DNA of 64,000 nucleotides from Calothrix sp. NIES-3974 (GCF_002368395.1 NZ_AP018254.1:2604001-2668000), one strand, 5' to 3'; positions 27,114 to 36,799 are shown, counted from the first letter of the stretch. The notes: generated by a model not told the origin, from the letters alone. Numbers and translations: made by a program.

Positions 27114-29342
27114 ATGATTAGTTTTTTTGCTGAAACTGCCAAAAGTTTTAAATATAAGCCGAAAAATATACATAATTATCAAGTACAGATATTTAAATCA
27201 TTCCTGAGCAGTATCCTATTAATTGTTACTACTCCTGCTTACAGTTTAGCCCAGGTCAATACATCATCTTCAATGCACACAAGTTACAAAATTACAGTTA
27301 ATAGTCATCAAGATGGTGAAGTAAATCCTGATAGCTTTCTGACCTTCCGGGAAGCCATATTATTTATTAACGGAGAACTCAATCTCAATCAACTTAGTCC
27401 AGCAGAAAAAAATCAAATTGAAACCCTTCCTAATAACCAACCATCCATCATTGCCTTTAACCTACCTAACCCAGAAACAAGGATTCAACTACAAACCATA
27501 TTACCCACTATTTCCAGACCAAATCTGATTATTGATGGTACTACCCAACCCGGTTATAATCCAGCGACCACAGTTAAAAATGCCATTCCCAACGTTGAGG
27601 GAAGTATCGCTAAACCCCTAATTAGTATTACACCCGCAGCCAATAAAGAAATATTTCGAGGTTTGACAATTACCGCAGATAACATCACAATTCGCGGTTT
27701 AAGTTTATATGGATTTACTTCCCGTCACCAAACTACAGCAACAACCCCTCCCGCAGATATTTTTATTGCTTCTGCATCGACAAATTTTGCACCTCGTCCC
27801 ATTGCAAATAACTCAAATTCCGCAGTGAATTCGCAACCACCAAGAAACGTGATAATTGAACATAATTGGTTGGGAATTACACCCGATGAAAAAATGCCAG
27901 ATACTACATCAGCTTTTGGAGTATCTGTATTTAATGGAATTGACACAATTATTCGTAATAATCGTATTTCTCACCACGATGGTAGTGGGATTATTACAGG
28001 AATAAATGCCGAAGGGACTCAAATAAAAGAAAATATGATCATGGGAAACGGAATTGCGGGAATGCCAGATGCAATCCGTTTAGAAGGAAAAGTTAATCGG
28101 ACCTTAATTCAAGGTAATTTAATGTGTGGAAATGATGGTAGTGGAATATTTCTATTTAAACCCGATGGTGCAGTCAAAATCCAACATAACCAAATTAAAT
28201 ATAATGGTAGACGCTTACGTCGTGCAGCAATTTATTTAATGGGTAATGACCATCAAGTCCTAAATAATGAAATTAGTCATCAAACTGCTGCTGGAGTTGT
28301 TGTCACCGCATTTCCTAACGGAGGTTCCTTCACTAATGGTGCTTCTATAGGAAATGTGATTGAGAATAATCAATTTGCCAATTTAGAAGGATTAAGTATC
28401 GATTTGAATACACGGGGACACGTAGATGTACAGGACTTTCAACGGGGTGATGGAAAAAATCCCCGCAGAACTTCCCCTAACCGTCGTTTAGATACGGGAA
28501 ATGCAGCAATTAATGCACCGGAATTTCTGAGTCGGGAGTTTTTCCTGATTAATAATCAAGTTGCTATCGACGGAACCACTGAACCCAATTCCCAAGTCCA
28601 CATCTATCAAGTGCGACATCATGCTTTGCATCGCATTATTACCCTTGTCAAAGCAGATGATAAAGGTAAATTTACGGCCAAATTTACCGGACTACAACCA
28701 GGAGATATAATCAGCGCGATCGCAACCCATCGCGATTTTGGGACATCTGAACCTGCTGATTATGCGATGATTCGCAGTCTGGAAAATTCCCCTAATACCA
28801 TTAATCTCAACCCTGACCTCAACCAACCCCTTACACCAGACACCATACCCAACTGTTTAACCCAACTTCAACCACCGGAACCACCCCAACCCACTCCAGA
28901 ATTACCACCAGAATTACCACCGGAACCACCCCAACCCATTCGTATACGTGTTCCCACAAATATTCACTTCGCACTAGATAGGGACTTTATTAGTCAGGAA
29001 AGTGGTAAGGTTTTAGATCAAATTGCCGATGTTTTAAAACAATATCCTACCATCGTTATCGAACTTCAGGGACATACAGATTCCCGTGCTAGCGATGCTT
29101 ATAATATGGATTTAGCGAGAAGAAGAGCGAGAAATGCGCGAAATTACCTAATTAAACAGGGAATCGCTCCCGAACGCATGACAATTCGTTCCTTTGGTGA
29201 ACGCAAACTAAAAACACCAGGACGCGATCGCTTAGAACATGCTCGCAATCGTCGTGTGGAAGCGATATTCTTTGATACGCGAGGGATAGATATTATTTTG
29301 GAGGAACAGGAACAGGATTTACAAATTGAAAGGAAAAAATAA
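27114..29342 (+). CDS. Secreted parallel beta-helix protein with C-terminal OmpA domain
   Basis: The 742-aa protein has a long N-terminal signal region ending in PAYSLAQ, a domain with short parallel beta-helix repeats (NTIIRNNRISHHDGSGI, TQIKENMIMGNGI, TLIQGNLMCGNDGSGIFLF; about residues 170-460), and a Pro-rich linker with PELPPELPPEPPQP. An OmpA-type peptidoglycan-binding domain follows (VIELQGHTDSRASDAYN, NLARRRARNARNYLIKQGI-like; about 615-725). It should be periplasmic or outer-membrane linked and bound to peptidoglycan, with a carbohydrate-binding or polysaccharide-processing helix. I chose the ATG at 27114 because GAGGAG stands nine bases before it; the open frame starts 24 codons earlier in repeat DNA. 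Confidence 0.8.
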   Translation: MISFFAETAKSFKYKPKNIHNYQVQIFKSFLSSILLIVTTPAYSLAQVNTSSSMHTSYKITVNSHQDGEVNPDSFLTFREAILFINGELNLNQLSPAEKNQIETLPNNQPSIIAFNLPNPETRIQLQTILPTISRPNLIIDGTTQPGYNPATTVKNAIPNVEGSIAKPLISITPAANKEIFRGLTITADNITIRGLSLYGFTSRHQTTATTPPADIFIASASTNFAPRPIANNSNSAVNSQPPRNVIIEHNWLGITPDEKMPDTTSAFGVSVFNGIDTIIRNNRISHHDGSGIITGINAEGTQIKENMIMGNGIAGMPDAIRLEGKVNRTLIQGNLMCGNDGSGIFLFKPDGAVKIQHNQIKYNGRRLRRAAIYLMGNDHQVLNNEISHQTAAGVVVTAFPNGGSFTNGASIGNVIENNQFANLEGLSIDLNTRGHVDVQDFQRGDGKNPRRTSPNRRLDTGNAAINAPEFLSREFFLINNQVAIDGTTEPNSQVHIYQVRHHALHRIITLVKADDKGKFTAKFTGLQPGDIISAIATHRDFGTSEPADYAMIRSLENSPNTINLNPDLNQPLTPDTIPNCLTQLQPPEPPQPTPELPPELPPEPPQPIRIRVPTNIHFALDRDFISQESGKVLDQIADVLKQYPTIVIELQGHTDSRASDAYNMDLARRRARNARNYLIKQGIAPERMTIRSFGERKLKTPGRDRLEHARNRRVEAIFFDTRGIDIILEEQEQDLQIERKK

Positions 29343-29366
29343 TTTGTAATTCGTAATTATGAATCA

Positions 29367-30488
29367 TTAAAGCCGACGGAGATGAATGGGGAAATTGCGT
29401 AGGTATGCACTACCACCGTATCCGATTGCTAGATGATTCCCGTCTGGACTAAATTGAATACTACTGGGATAAATTTGATCGAAGTGGTGATGATTTGCTG
29501 CTGGAATAACCGTTTGGGATAGTTTTCCTGTGGTCAAATCCCAAATTTCCACAGAATTATTTAAAGAGGTCGTTGCAAGGGTTTTCCTTTGGGGATGGAT
29601 TGCGAAGGCTTTAAATCCTTCTATCCAGGGGGAAGTAATGGTTTGTAATGGTTGGTAGGTTTGTGCGTTCCAAACTTGAATTGTGGTTTCACTTCCTGCA
29701 ATCAAAGTTTGGGAATCGGGGGTAAAACCGATAAATTCAACGGAATCGGGAGTTGCTGTCAGGGTTCGGATGGGATTTCCTGTTTTTGCATCCCAAACTC
29801 GGACTTTTGTGTTACTAGCACCCACTAAGGTTCTACCATCATTTGCAAGTGCGATCGCTCGGATTCCATGACCATGATTTACTAGATTACGGATTAGTTT
29901 ACCTGTGGTTAAATCCCATTGTTTAATGCTTTTGTCGTAACTTGCGCTAAATAGGGTTTGACCATCGGGGGAAATCGCTAAACCAGTTATTCCTTGGGTA
30001 TGTCCAGTGAGGGTATGAAGTTTGCGGATGGAGCGATTACGGTTGCTGGATTTTTGAGAATTATTTACCTGAGAAGCGTTACCAATATTCCACACCTGAA
30101 TTTTGGTATCAGTACGATTTTCCGCAGTACCACCCGCAGTAACTAAGGTTTTACCATTGCGACTAATCACAACAGCATTAACACCATCTTTGTGTCCCGG
30201 TAAACTTTGTAATAATTTCCCTTGCTTTAAATCCCAAATTTGGATTGTTTCATCAAAACTACCACTAATTAGTTTGTTCGCATCAGGACTAAATACTAGG
30301 GTAGAAACATCCCAAATATGTCTTTTAAAAGTATATTGCAGAGGGTTTTTATTGACAGTTAAGGCTGTTGTTTGCTGCGATTTGGCTGATATTGGGGGCT
30401 TTTGGGCATTAGCATAAATCCCCCAACACAGATTAACACTAGTTAGCAAAACAGTGGTGAATGCAAAAATACTGGGACGGTAATGCAT
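29367..30488 (-). CDS. Secreted WD40-repeat protein
   Basis: The 373-aa protein has an N-terminal signal peptide ending near YANAQ and about seven WD40 units (for example VSTLVFSPDANKLISGSFD, ITGLAISPDGQTLFSASYD, IRAIALANDGRTLVGASN), enough for one seven-bladed propeller. No enzymatic domain is fused. It is likely a periplasmic scaffold; partners are unknown. The gene ends 25 bases from the convergent beta-helix/OmpA gene, leaving no room for a long terminator. The predicted start ATG at 30488 gives a clear signal sequence. Confidence 0.85.
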   Translation of the reverse strand: MHYRPSIFAFTTVLLTSVNLCWGIYANAQKPPISAKSQQTTALTVNKNPLQYTFKRHIWDVSTLVFSPDANKLISGSFDETIQIWDLKQGKLLQSLPGHKDGVNAVVISRNGKTLVTAGGTAENRTDTKIQVWNIGNASQVNNSQKSSNRNRSIRKLHTLTGHTQGITGLAISPDGQTLFSASYDKSIKQWDLTTGKLIRNLVNHGHGIRAIALANDGRTLVGASNTKVRVWDAKTGNPIRTLTATPDSVEFIGFTPDSQTLIAGSETTIQVWNAQTYQPLQTITSPWIEGFKAFAIHPQRKTLATTSLNNSVEIWDLTTGKLSQTVIPAANHHHFDQIYPSSIQFSPDGNHLAIGYGGSAYLRNFPIHLRRL

Positions 30489-30628
30489 GGATAGCGAGTC
30501 TAATAGGAATACCTGATTTTGTATATCAGATTCTTGATTTTAATCCTGCATCCTATCCTCTTTAGTATTTTTTAATAATCCCCCCCAGGTCAGAGATTTT
30601 TCCTGTTTCTCACACACATTTCATGATT

Positions 30629-31621
30629 TTAAATTCCCGCGTGTCCCAGGGCTAAACCAACAACCAACATCCCTAAAACCAAGAAGGGCTGGGCGCTGGC
30701 TTGATATTTAACATCATTTTCCAGGGGATTACGGAGGAAATACATATCCTGAAAAGTGATTTGGGGAATGATTAACAACAACACGATGGCAGCGTAAAGA
30801 TTCTCATGAATGTAAATTAAATAACCCGCAATCAGGGCTTGGAAGGTGTCAATCATAATTACACAAATCCAAGCAGCTGTTTGTACGCCGAACATCACAG
30901 GTAAGGATTTTAACCCCAGTTGTTTGTCGCCTTCGATACTTTTAAAATCATTAACAATGGCGATACCTAAACCAGCAAAGCTGTAAATCACGGTTAAAAC
31001 TACAACCTTCCAGTTTAATTCACCAAATAGGGCATGACCTGTACACCAGGGTAGGGCAATGTAACTAGAACCTAACGCATAGGTTCCCAGCCAACCGTTT
31101 TGTTTCAGTTTGAGGGGGGGGGCGGAATAGATATAGGCGATAAAAGTACCTAAAATAGCTATCACCGTGACAGTGGGAAATTCGTGGCCAGCCCATTGGT
31201 CAAGGACAAAAGCCAAACCGATTCCCCCCAGTAACAAAACGATTATTTGGGTAATCACCTGGGGAAGGGCGATCGCACCGGAAGGGATAGGTCGGTAGGG
31301 TTCGTTAATGGCATCAATTTCCCGGTCATAGTATTCATTGAGGGTTTGGGTATAACCGGTCATCAGTGGTCCTGCCAGTAACATGCAGGTAGCCGATTTT
31401 AAAACATTTTCTAAAGTCCAGGTAAATTCACCAGATGAAGCCGCACCACAAATCACACCCCAAATCAAGGGTATCCAGGTAATCGGTTTCATCAATTGGA
31501 GGCGAATTTTCCAAATCGATGTATCACCCGTATTTGCGCCTTTCATCCCTAGTAATTGACGGGTTTTGGCGCTACGGGATACTTCTGTTTCTGAATTAGA
31601 GGTAATGGGTGTTTCCGACAT
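30629..31621 (-). CDS. chlG: Chlorophyll synthase
   Basis: ChlG attaches the phytyl or geranylgeranyl tail to chlorophyllide in the thylakoid membrane, the last step of chlorophyll a synthesis. The 330-aa UbiA-family protein has the first Asp-rich motif NEYYDREIDAINEPYRPIPS and the second NDFKSIEGDKQLGLKSLPV, with about eight to nine membrane helices. The N-terminal Gly-Met-Lys-Gly-Ala segment (LLGMKGANTGD) is typical of cyanobacterial ChlG. Length is as expected. It is downstream of the ArsA-like gene on the same strand, but the gap (187 bases) contains a perfect GAGACG-frame palindrome and heptamers. Confidence 0.95.
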   Translation of the reverse strand: MSETPITSNSETEVSRSAKTRQLLGMKGANTGDTSIWKIRLQLMKPITWIPLIWGVICGAASSGEFTWTLENVLKSATCMLLAGPLMTGYTQTLNEYYDREIDAINEPYRPIPSGAIALPQVITQIIVLLLGGIGLAFVLDQWAGHEFPTVTVIAILGTFIAYIYSAPPLKLKQNGWLGTYALGSSYIALPWCTGHALFGELNWKVVVLTVIYSFAGLGIAIVNDFKSIEGDKQLGLKSLPVMFGVQTAAWICVIMIDTFQALIAGYLIYIHENLYAAIVLLLIIPQITFQDMYFLRNPLENDVKYQASAQPFLVLGMLVVGLALGHAGI

Positions 31622-31624
31622 GAA

Positions 31625-31690
31625 TTGATTGATTTTGGATTTTCGATTTTAGATTTTGGATTATTTAGATTTTGGATTTTCGATTAAGGA
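31625..31690. repeat. TTTTGGAT-type heptamer array
   Basis: Tandem variants of TTTTGGA and TTCGATT, as in the holB-mazG gap, located just upstream of chlG. Confidence 0.7.
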
Positions 31691-31719
31691 GTAGAGACGA
31701 CCCGACGGGTCGTCTCTAC
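31691..31719. repeat. GAGACG-frame palindrome, core ACCCGACGGGT
   Basis: A perfect 29-base palindrome with GTAGAGACG outer arms. It is followed by a block (cggttttatgttaattgcac to 31775) that is the reverse complement of the left end of the element at 4864-5024, so a partial copy of that element lies here. Confidence 0.8.
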
Positions 31720-31807
31720 GACGAATGAACGGTTGTGTTGCGGTTTTATGTTAATTGCACCTACCTATTCATTCAAAATGTCTCCTATATCCTATTCTCC
31801 CATCTCC

Positions 31808-32902
31808 TTAAAAAGAGATTAACAAATATTGGTTATTAAACTTCGCACCGGTGACAGGTTTACCGTTGAGGGGGGGAGGAAGGAAAATATTGCGACGTTG
31901 GTCTCCTGCTTCGATGGTGACTTCGGGACCGTATTGGGTGAGTTTGACTTGTTTTTTGTCGAATCCGGGTAAGAACACCTTTACCTGTTTGTGACTCAAA
32001 TCAATTTCGGTGGGACGGGGGGCTGCGATCGCTTGGGCGACAAAATCTGGTAATTTATCAATTATGCTATCTGGTTCCTGGTTACCGTTGGGAATACTAG
32101 TGACGGGAATGGGGTTAAATTCGTCCTTGAGGCTATCTGCAACTTCCCCCATGACTATTGTACCTCCCACCGTCAATCCCACCTGTTGAGCGCTTCCCCA
32201 GAGGTATTTGGCAATGGCGATTTCGTTGGGTGTGGTTCCAGTGACTAAAAAAGCCGCGGTGTGACGGGGGTCAGCGATCGCATTTTTACCTCGATCGAGA
32301 AATTCATTCACCAAGTTGGTGGGTTGGGCAAAATTGTCTGCTGTCCAGTTTACATTAAAAAAAGTGCTGATTAGGGGCTGAATTAGGGGAGATTCGGCAA
32401 TATTTTTACCTAACTCCGACCCCACAATCACCTGACGGAAACGACGTACATACCAACTCAGGGACTCCGGTAAACCAAACATCCGCAACATACTGGTATC
32501 ACCCGTACCGTCAAACACAATCACATCGTATTTACCACTTTCCTCATATTGACGAATTGCATTCAATGCTAGAGCGCCATCCATCCCCGGAACCACCGCT
32601 AATTCCTGACCGTAAACATCCTTCAAAAAAGGTGTCTTCAAATACTGGGCTTCCAACTTTTTAATATCGTCCCAGATTTTTTCCAGTAAAACCGCAGTTT
32701 GTAACTGCACCGCTTGCAAATTGGGTGAAACTTCCTGGGGTTCGGTGGTCAGAGTCCTATTTAACACCGACGACAAACCCAATTCCCCATTTCCGATAAT
32801 TAGTACCTGCTTTCCCTGTTGGGCAAACTTTTTTGCCGACGCGATCGCAATTTGTGTGCGTGCCGATTCACCTTTACCTAAAAATGTTAGTATCAGCGCC
32901 AT
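31808..32902 (-). CDS. ArsA/Get3-like ATPase with altered P-loop (NosAFP-like)
   Basis: The 364-aa protein starts MALILTFLGKGESARTQIAI. The deviant Walker A motif of ArsA/Get3 proteins is GKGGVGKT; here it reads GKGESART, so the signature Lys near the start is kept but the P-loop Lys is Arg. VIVFDGTGDTSMLRMFGLPE is the switch region. The C-terminal part (VKVFLPGFDKKQVKLTQYG) resembles the alpha-crystallin-like fold seen in some bacterial ArsA relatives. It matches the Nostoc ArsA-family protein type (All4481). The role is uncertain; tail-anchored protein targeting is only suggested. It is upstream of chlG on the same strand. Confidence 0.82.
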   Translation of the reverse strand: MALILTFLGKGESARTQIAIASAKKFAQQGKQVLIIGNGELGLSSVLNRTLTTEPQEVSPNLQAVQLQTAVLLEKIWDDIKKLEAQYLKTPFLKDVYGQELAVVPGMDGALALNAIRQYEESGKYDVIVFDGTGDTSMLRMFGLPESLSWYVRRFRQVIVGSELGKNIAESPLIQPLISTFFNVNWTADNFAQPTNLVNEFLDRGKNAIADPRHTAAFLVTGTTPNEIAIAKYLWGSAQQVGLTVGGTIVMGEVADSLKDEFNPIPVTSIPNGNQEPDSIIDKLPDFVAQAIAAPRPTEIDLSHKQVKVFLPGFDKKQVKLTQYGPEVTIEAGDQRRNIFLPPPLNGKPVTGAKFNNQYLLISF

Positions 32903-33450
32903 TATCTTTAACCTAATTTATAATTCGTAATTCGTAATTCGTAACTCGTAATTACGAATTATCAATTATTTAATAAATTTAGCATCCGAATCTTCCTAGC
33001 TATGTAGAAACAGCAGTCTAATTGTACGGAGTTTAGAGGATTGGGGACTGTCAACCAGAGCGAATATCCCATTGTCATTGTGGACAATTAATTTTTCACT
33101 GTTACACAGAATGGAATACAGAATCACTGATTGTGTAGTCATTTCCCAGAACGTAAGTTAAAATAACAACCCCAACATCAGACAGCCGTATCTACCAAAT
33201 AGCTAGATAATAGAGGACAATATAGTCTACCTTAGCCTAACACTCGCTTGATACAGAGGGAGTTGGGAGCAGGAATGAACTATTTTCCTGTTTGGCTATG
33301 TCCAAGCGACATGGGGGACTGACTGGATATAAAGTGTTTTACCTCAGTTTTTCACAGGTGAGTGGTAGGGATGGGGGAGCGGGATTATTTTCCCCTGATT
33401 CCCGACTCCCCACTCCCTTTAAATCCTAAAGGTTTGGGAGAAATGAGGCT
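32903..33450. other. Intergenic region with heptamers and a diverged MITE
   Basis: No gene is supported. It begins with GTAATTC heptamers (32921-32960) and ends with a diverged ATTTCTCA-type element (33341-33448). A stretch gttgggagcaggaatgaact at about 33260 is repeated in altered form near 33785. Confidence 0.5.
33341..33448 (-). repeat. ATTTCTCA-type MITE, copy 2 (diverged)
   Basis: The ends acctcagtttttcac and gggagaaatgaggc are inverted relatives, and the interior keeps fragments such as GGGGAGCGGGATTATTTTCC. It is the least conserved copy and abuts the DUF2862 gene. Confidence 0.45.
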
Positions 33451-33642
33451 TTAAACCAACTTCAATTCATCCTCAAAAAACCAGGTGGAAAAGTTATCAT
33501 CAAACAGCACCACCGCACCGACACCACTACCATCAGTCATTTTAAAATCCTGAATGATACCAGTTTTGCCTAAACGTTGAGCAACTGCATTAGAGACGCG
33601 ATCGCGCAACCGATATACTTTAACTCTTTGTCCTATTTCCAT
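33451..33642 (-). CDS. DUF2862 family cyanobacterial protein (63 aa)
   Basis: The sequence MEIGQRVKVYRLRDRVSN...IIQDFKMTDGSGVGAVVLFD and STWFFEDELKLV matches the small DUF2862 family found in cyanobacteria and resembles an SH3-like barrel. The function is unknown. I prefer the ATG at 33640-33642 over the upstream TTG-started frame, because the family begins with MEIGQ. The gene seems monocistronic. Confidence 0.8.
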   Translation of the reverse strand: MEIGQRVKVYRLRDRVSNAVAQRLGKTGIIQDFKMTDGSGVGAVVLFDDNFSTWFFEDELKLV

Positions 33643-33751
33643 GCCAACTACAAAACAATGCAATAAACCAAGATTTAGTTTAGCCGAATCTGTGACAATA
33701 CCGTCATTCCTGGGCGTTTTTATTTCAATTCTAGTTTGAAAATGGGGAGTA

Positions 33752-33774
33752 GAGACGACCCATCGGGTCGTCTC
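33752..33774. repeat. GAGACG-frame palindrome, core ACCCATCGGGT
   Basis: It is like the copies at 24377 and 31691 but with one central mismatch (A instead of G). The ggagTAGagacgaccc context is the same. Confidence 0.75.
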
Positions 33775-33834
33775 CAGGGAAGTAGGGAGTAGTAATGAGC
33801 TATTTTCTTATTTGGTTACGTACAAACCTACTCT

Positions 33835-33936
33835 ACCTGGATTTCTCACGAGTAAGTTGTAAGCCTTGAGTAACGGATTGATTTTCCTTCTACGGACTAT
33901 CCCCATGAGTTTTAGGGTTCTGTGAGAAATGCAGGT
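33835..33936 (-). repeat. ATTTCTCA-type MITE, copy 3
   Basis: The terminal inverted repeats ACCTGGATTTCTCAC and, from the other end, ACCTGCATTTCTCAC are nearly identical. On the minus strand the interior matches the copy at 42995-43110. Confidence 0.7.
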
Positions 33937-33999
33937 CTAGGAGAAGGCTTTCTGTACAAACGCAACATGTCGCGTCTCCCCCCATACCCGACCCCCGAT

Positions 34000-35187
34000 T
34001 TAGGGATTTTCTAATTGGGTAAATAATTCCGTTAACACCACATTAGAGAACAAAAAACCTTCAGGGTCTTGTAAACGTATACACTGCTCAGATATCTCCA
34101 CCCAACCAGGTTTTACATATAATTCTAAAATTTCCAAGATTCGATTAACCGTCGATGTACCAAAATTTGCCGTCAATGCTTCTAGGGATAAACCATCAGC
34201 CAAACGCAAGCCTAACATCAAAGTTTCCAATAAAAAATCCTCAGAAGAGGTGATCTCACAATCAATAATTGCTCCTGCATCCAACCATTGATAATAATCC
34301 TTCGTTTTGCGGGGACGCGTAAAGCGTTTTCCATCCACATAGCTAGCAGCACCCATCCCCAACCCATAATAGGAACGATTTTCCCAGTAAACCCGATTAT
34401 GACGACATTGATGACCGGGTTTGGCATAATTTGAGATTTCGTAATGTTCGTAACCAGCAGATGTTAAGGTTTGTTGCGCCAACCGATACATTTGGGCTGT
34501 GGTTTCGTCACTAGGCAAAGGTTTATCTCCCGGTCGAAAATAACGACCAAAAACTGTCCCTGCTTCGATGGTCAAGTCATAAATAGAGATATGGGTTGGT
34601 TCTAGTTGAATTGCTTGTACTAGGGATTCATACCAAATATCCACAGTCTGATGGGGTAAACCGGAAATCAAATCAATACTTAACTCCGGAAACCCAACTT
34701 GACGCACCAAATCCACTGCTGTGAATATATCATCAACCCGATGCGATCGCCCGCATTTTTCTAGAAGTTGATCTTGAAAGGCTTGCACACCCAAACTCAC
34801 CCGTGTAATCCCTTGCTCTCGATATCCCTGAATATGCTCCAAATCAAAGGTTCCCGGATCTATTTCCATCGAAATTTCCGCACCCTCCCCAATGCCAAAT
34901 TTGACCCTAAGTGTGTTGAGTACCCGTTCTAACTGTTCCACCGACAACAGTGACGGTGTACCACCACCAAAAAAAATTGTCTGCAAAGCTTGACTAAAAG
35001 CTGGTGTTATCAAGATTTCATCACATAACCGCTCCACATATTCAGAAATCGGGTTAAAATTCTCACCCCGACGGGTATCACCAACCACGAAAATTGGGAA
35101 ATCACAATAAAAACATCTTCGCCGACAAAACGGAATATGTATGTACGCAGAACTTGGAATCCCAAAAATACTGGTTAAACTACCCAT
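34000..35187 (-). CDS. hemW: HemW-like radical SAM protein
   Basis: HemW is a radical SAM protein related to HemN that binds heme and is thought to act as a heme chaperone. The 395-aa protein has the [4Fe-4S] motif HIPFCRRRCFYCDF (CxxxCxxC) near residue 20, IFFGGGTPSLLS, the SAM-binding GG region, and MEIDPGTFD, then TRVSLGVQAFQD. The HNRVYWENRSYYGLGMGAAS segment and the C-terminal ETLMLGLRLADGLS are also family-typical. It lacks the extra N-terminal motif of true HemN, so I prefer HemW. An ATG at 35187 and a GTG at 35193 are both possible starts. Confidence 0.87.
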   Translation of the reverse strand: MGSLTSIFGIPSSAYIHIPFCRRRCFYCDFPIFVVGDTRRGENFNPISEYVERLCDEILITPAFSQALQTIFFGGGTPSLLSVEQLERVLNTLRVKFGIGEGAEISMEIDPGTFDLEHIQGYREQGITRVSLGVQAFQDQLLEKCGRSHRVDDIFTAVDLVRQVGFPELSIDLISGLPHQTVDIWYESLVQAIQLEPTHISIYDLTIEAGTVFGRYFRPGDKPLPSDETTAQMYRLAQQTLTSAGYEHYEISNYAKPGHQCRHNRVYWENRSYYGLGMGAASYVDGKRFTRPRKTKDYYQWLDAGAIIDCEITSSEDFLLETLMLGLRLADGLSLEALTANFGTSTVNRILEILELYVKPGWVEISEQCIRLQDPEGFLFSNVVLTELFTQLENP

Positions 35188-35722
35188 TCTCACAAAAAAT
35201 TAAATTACATTACTTTGCCTAAAAAATCATGAAAATAGCAGACTTTTAAGACCATTTCCCGATAGTATCTTGGTGATACATCGCCGACACACCCACCTAT
35301 GGACTAAACCCCCATTCTCCCATTTGGATTGGGAGCAAATCCCAAAAACTTGCTTCTGATTCTAAGAAGTGGTAGGTAGGCTTTAGCAGTAAGCGTCAGT
35401 CGAATAGGAGTAACCCTCACGTAATGCTGACACCAAAAACATCCGAAAGTATTTTTCCCTACTCCCTACCCCCTCATTTCAGAAAGAAAATCAATCCGAT
35501 ACTACTCATAACTCACTTTGCCAAAATCCAGGTAAACCTCTACACTCTCCAATCCAAAATCTAAAATCCAAACAAGCTATAATGCCTAATTATGGCCAGA
35601 AATTATATGCTCATACCTTGTAGATGTTATCAACTAAACTCAATTGATGAACCAAATTGGATATATTCGCGTTTTTTGAGCTAATTTTCTGCAAAAAACA
35701 GTTGTAGGAACACAACATTACC
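35188..35722. other. Divergent intergenic region, hemW / PIN-TRAM gene
   Basis: I see no gene and no clear repeat, apart from common ccctactcccta-like runs and an AATCCAAAATCTAAAATCC heptamer trace near 35550. It should hold two promoters. Confidence 0.45.
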
Positions 35723-36799
35723 ATGCTTGATGCCGTCATTATCATCTCATTCATCTTGGCAGCAGCTGGAATCGGTTTCTTTAGTACCGAATTCTTACCT
35801 GATGATGCTTTAGCAGGGGTTTCCAATCTCGATGCATTAAGGTTTGTAGTTGCTGTATTTGCCGCTATTATCGGTGGTGCAGTTGGCTTACGCTTCCAAA
35901 CCGAATACCGTCGCTTGGAAGCACAGGTTCGTGAACTGCCACCAGAAGCAATTGTCACCCGCGCAATAGGTTTAATTGTCGGCTTGTTAATCGCCAACCT
36001 GATGCTCGCACCCCTGTTTCTCCTCCCAATTCCCGTTGATTTTAGTTTCATTAAACCCCTTGTCGCCGTTGTTGGTAGTATTGTTCTTGCCTATACAGGT
36101 ATGAACTTGGCTGATACCCACGGTCGCGGTTTATTACGCCTTTTTAGCCCGAATACAATGGAAACAATGGTGGTTGAAGGAACCCTGAAGCCAGCCAGTA
36201 CTAAGGTACTTGACACCAGTTGTATTATCGATGGCCGAATTGAAGCATTGTTAGAGACAGGTTTTTTAGAAGGACAAATCATCGTCCCCCAATTTGTTTT
36301 GCAAGAGTTACAACAAGTTGCAGACGCAAGTAAAGACCAAAAACGAGTCCGGGGAAGACGGGGACTAGAAATTCTCAACCGCATCAAGGAAAGTTATCCC
36401 GAACGAATTGTCATTAATTCTTCTGATTACGAAGATATTGCTACCGTAGATGCCAAATTAGTGCGATTTGCCCAAGAAATCAATGCCACATTGTTAACAA
36501 ATGATTATAACTTGTCCAAAGTGGCTAGCGTCCAGAAAGTTCCTGTGATGAACGTGAATGATTTGGTCAATGCTGTCCGTCCTTCCTATTTACCTGGAGA
36601 TAATATCGATTTAAAAATCCTCAAGGAAGGTAAGGAACCAAGTCAAGGAGTAGGATACCTCGATGATGGAACAATGGTTGTGGTAGAAGAAGGAAGCAGT
36701 TTTGTCGGTGGTGAAATTCGAGTAGTTGTCACCAGTGCTTTACAAACTTCAGCTGGAAGAATGATTTTTGCGAAACCACAAGCTTCAGCTTTTGCGTGA
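35723..36799 (+). CDS. YacL-like PIN/TRAM domain membrane protein
   Basis: The 358-aa protein has four N-terminal membrane helices (about residues 1-130), then a PIN nuclease domain beginning KVLDTSCIIDGRIEALLETG with conserved Asp residues (also VDAKLVRFAQ and LLTNDYNLSKVA). The C-terminal TRAM RNA-binding domain has GVGYLDDGTMVVVEEG and SAGRMIFAKP. This is the layout of Bacillus YacL-like and PIN/TRAM proteins of cyanobacteria. It is likely a membrane-bound RNase, but the target RNA is unknown. The start ATG lies well after an AT-rich promoter region and the gene is monocistronic. Confidence 0.87.
   Translation: MLDAVIIISFILAAAGIGFFSTEFLPDDALAGVSNLDALRFVVAVFAAIIGGAVGLRFQTEYRRLEAQVRELPPEAIVTRAIGLIVGLLIANLMLAPLFLLPIPVDFSFIKPLVAVVGSIVLAYTGMNLADTHGRGLLRLFSPNTMETMVVEGTLKPASTKVLDTSCIIDGRIEALLETGFLEGQIIVPQFVLQELQQVADASKDQKRVRGRRGLEILNRIKESYPERIVINSSDYEDIATVDAKLVRFAQEINATLLTNDYNLSKVASVQKVPVMNVNDLVNAVRPSYLPGDNIDLKILKEGKEPSQGVGYLDDGTMVVVEEGSSFVGGEIRVVVTSALQTSAGRMIFAKPQASAFA

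Larger units (their letters stand above)
33643..33999. other. Intergenic region with palindromes and a MITE
   Basis: No gene is supported. It contains a GAGACG-frame palindrome (33752-33774), an ATTTCTCA-type MITE (33835-33936) and a weaker ACATGT-core hairpin (33958-33977). Confidence 0.55.
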
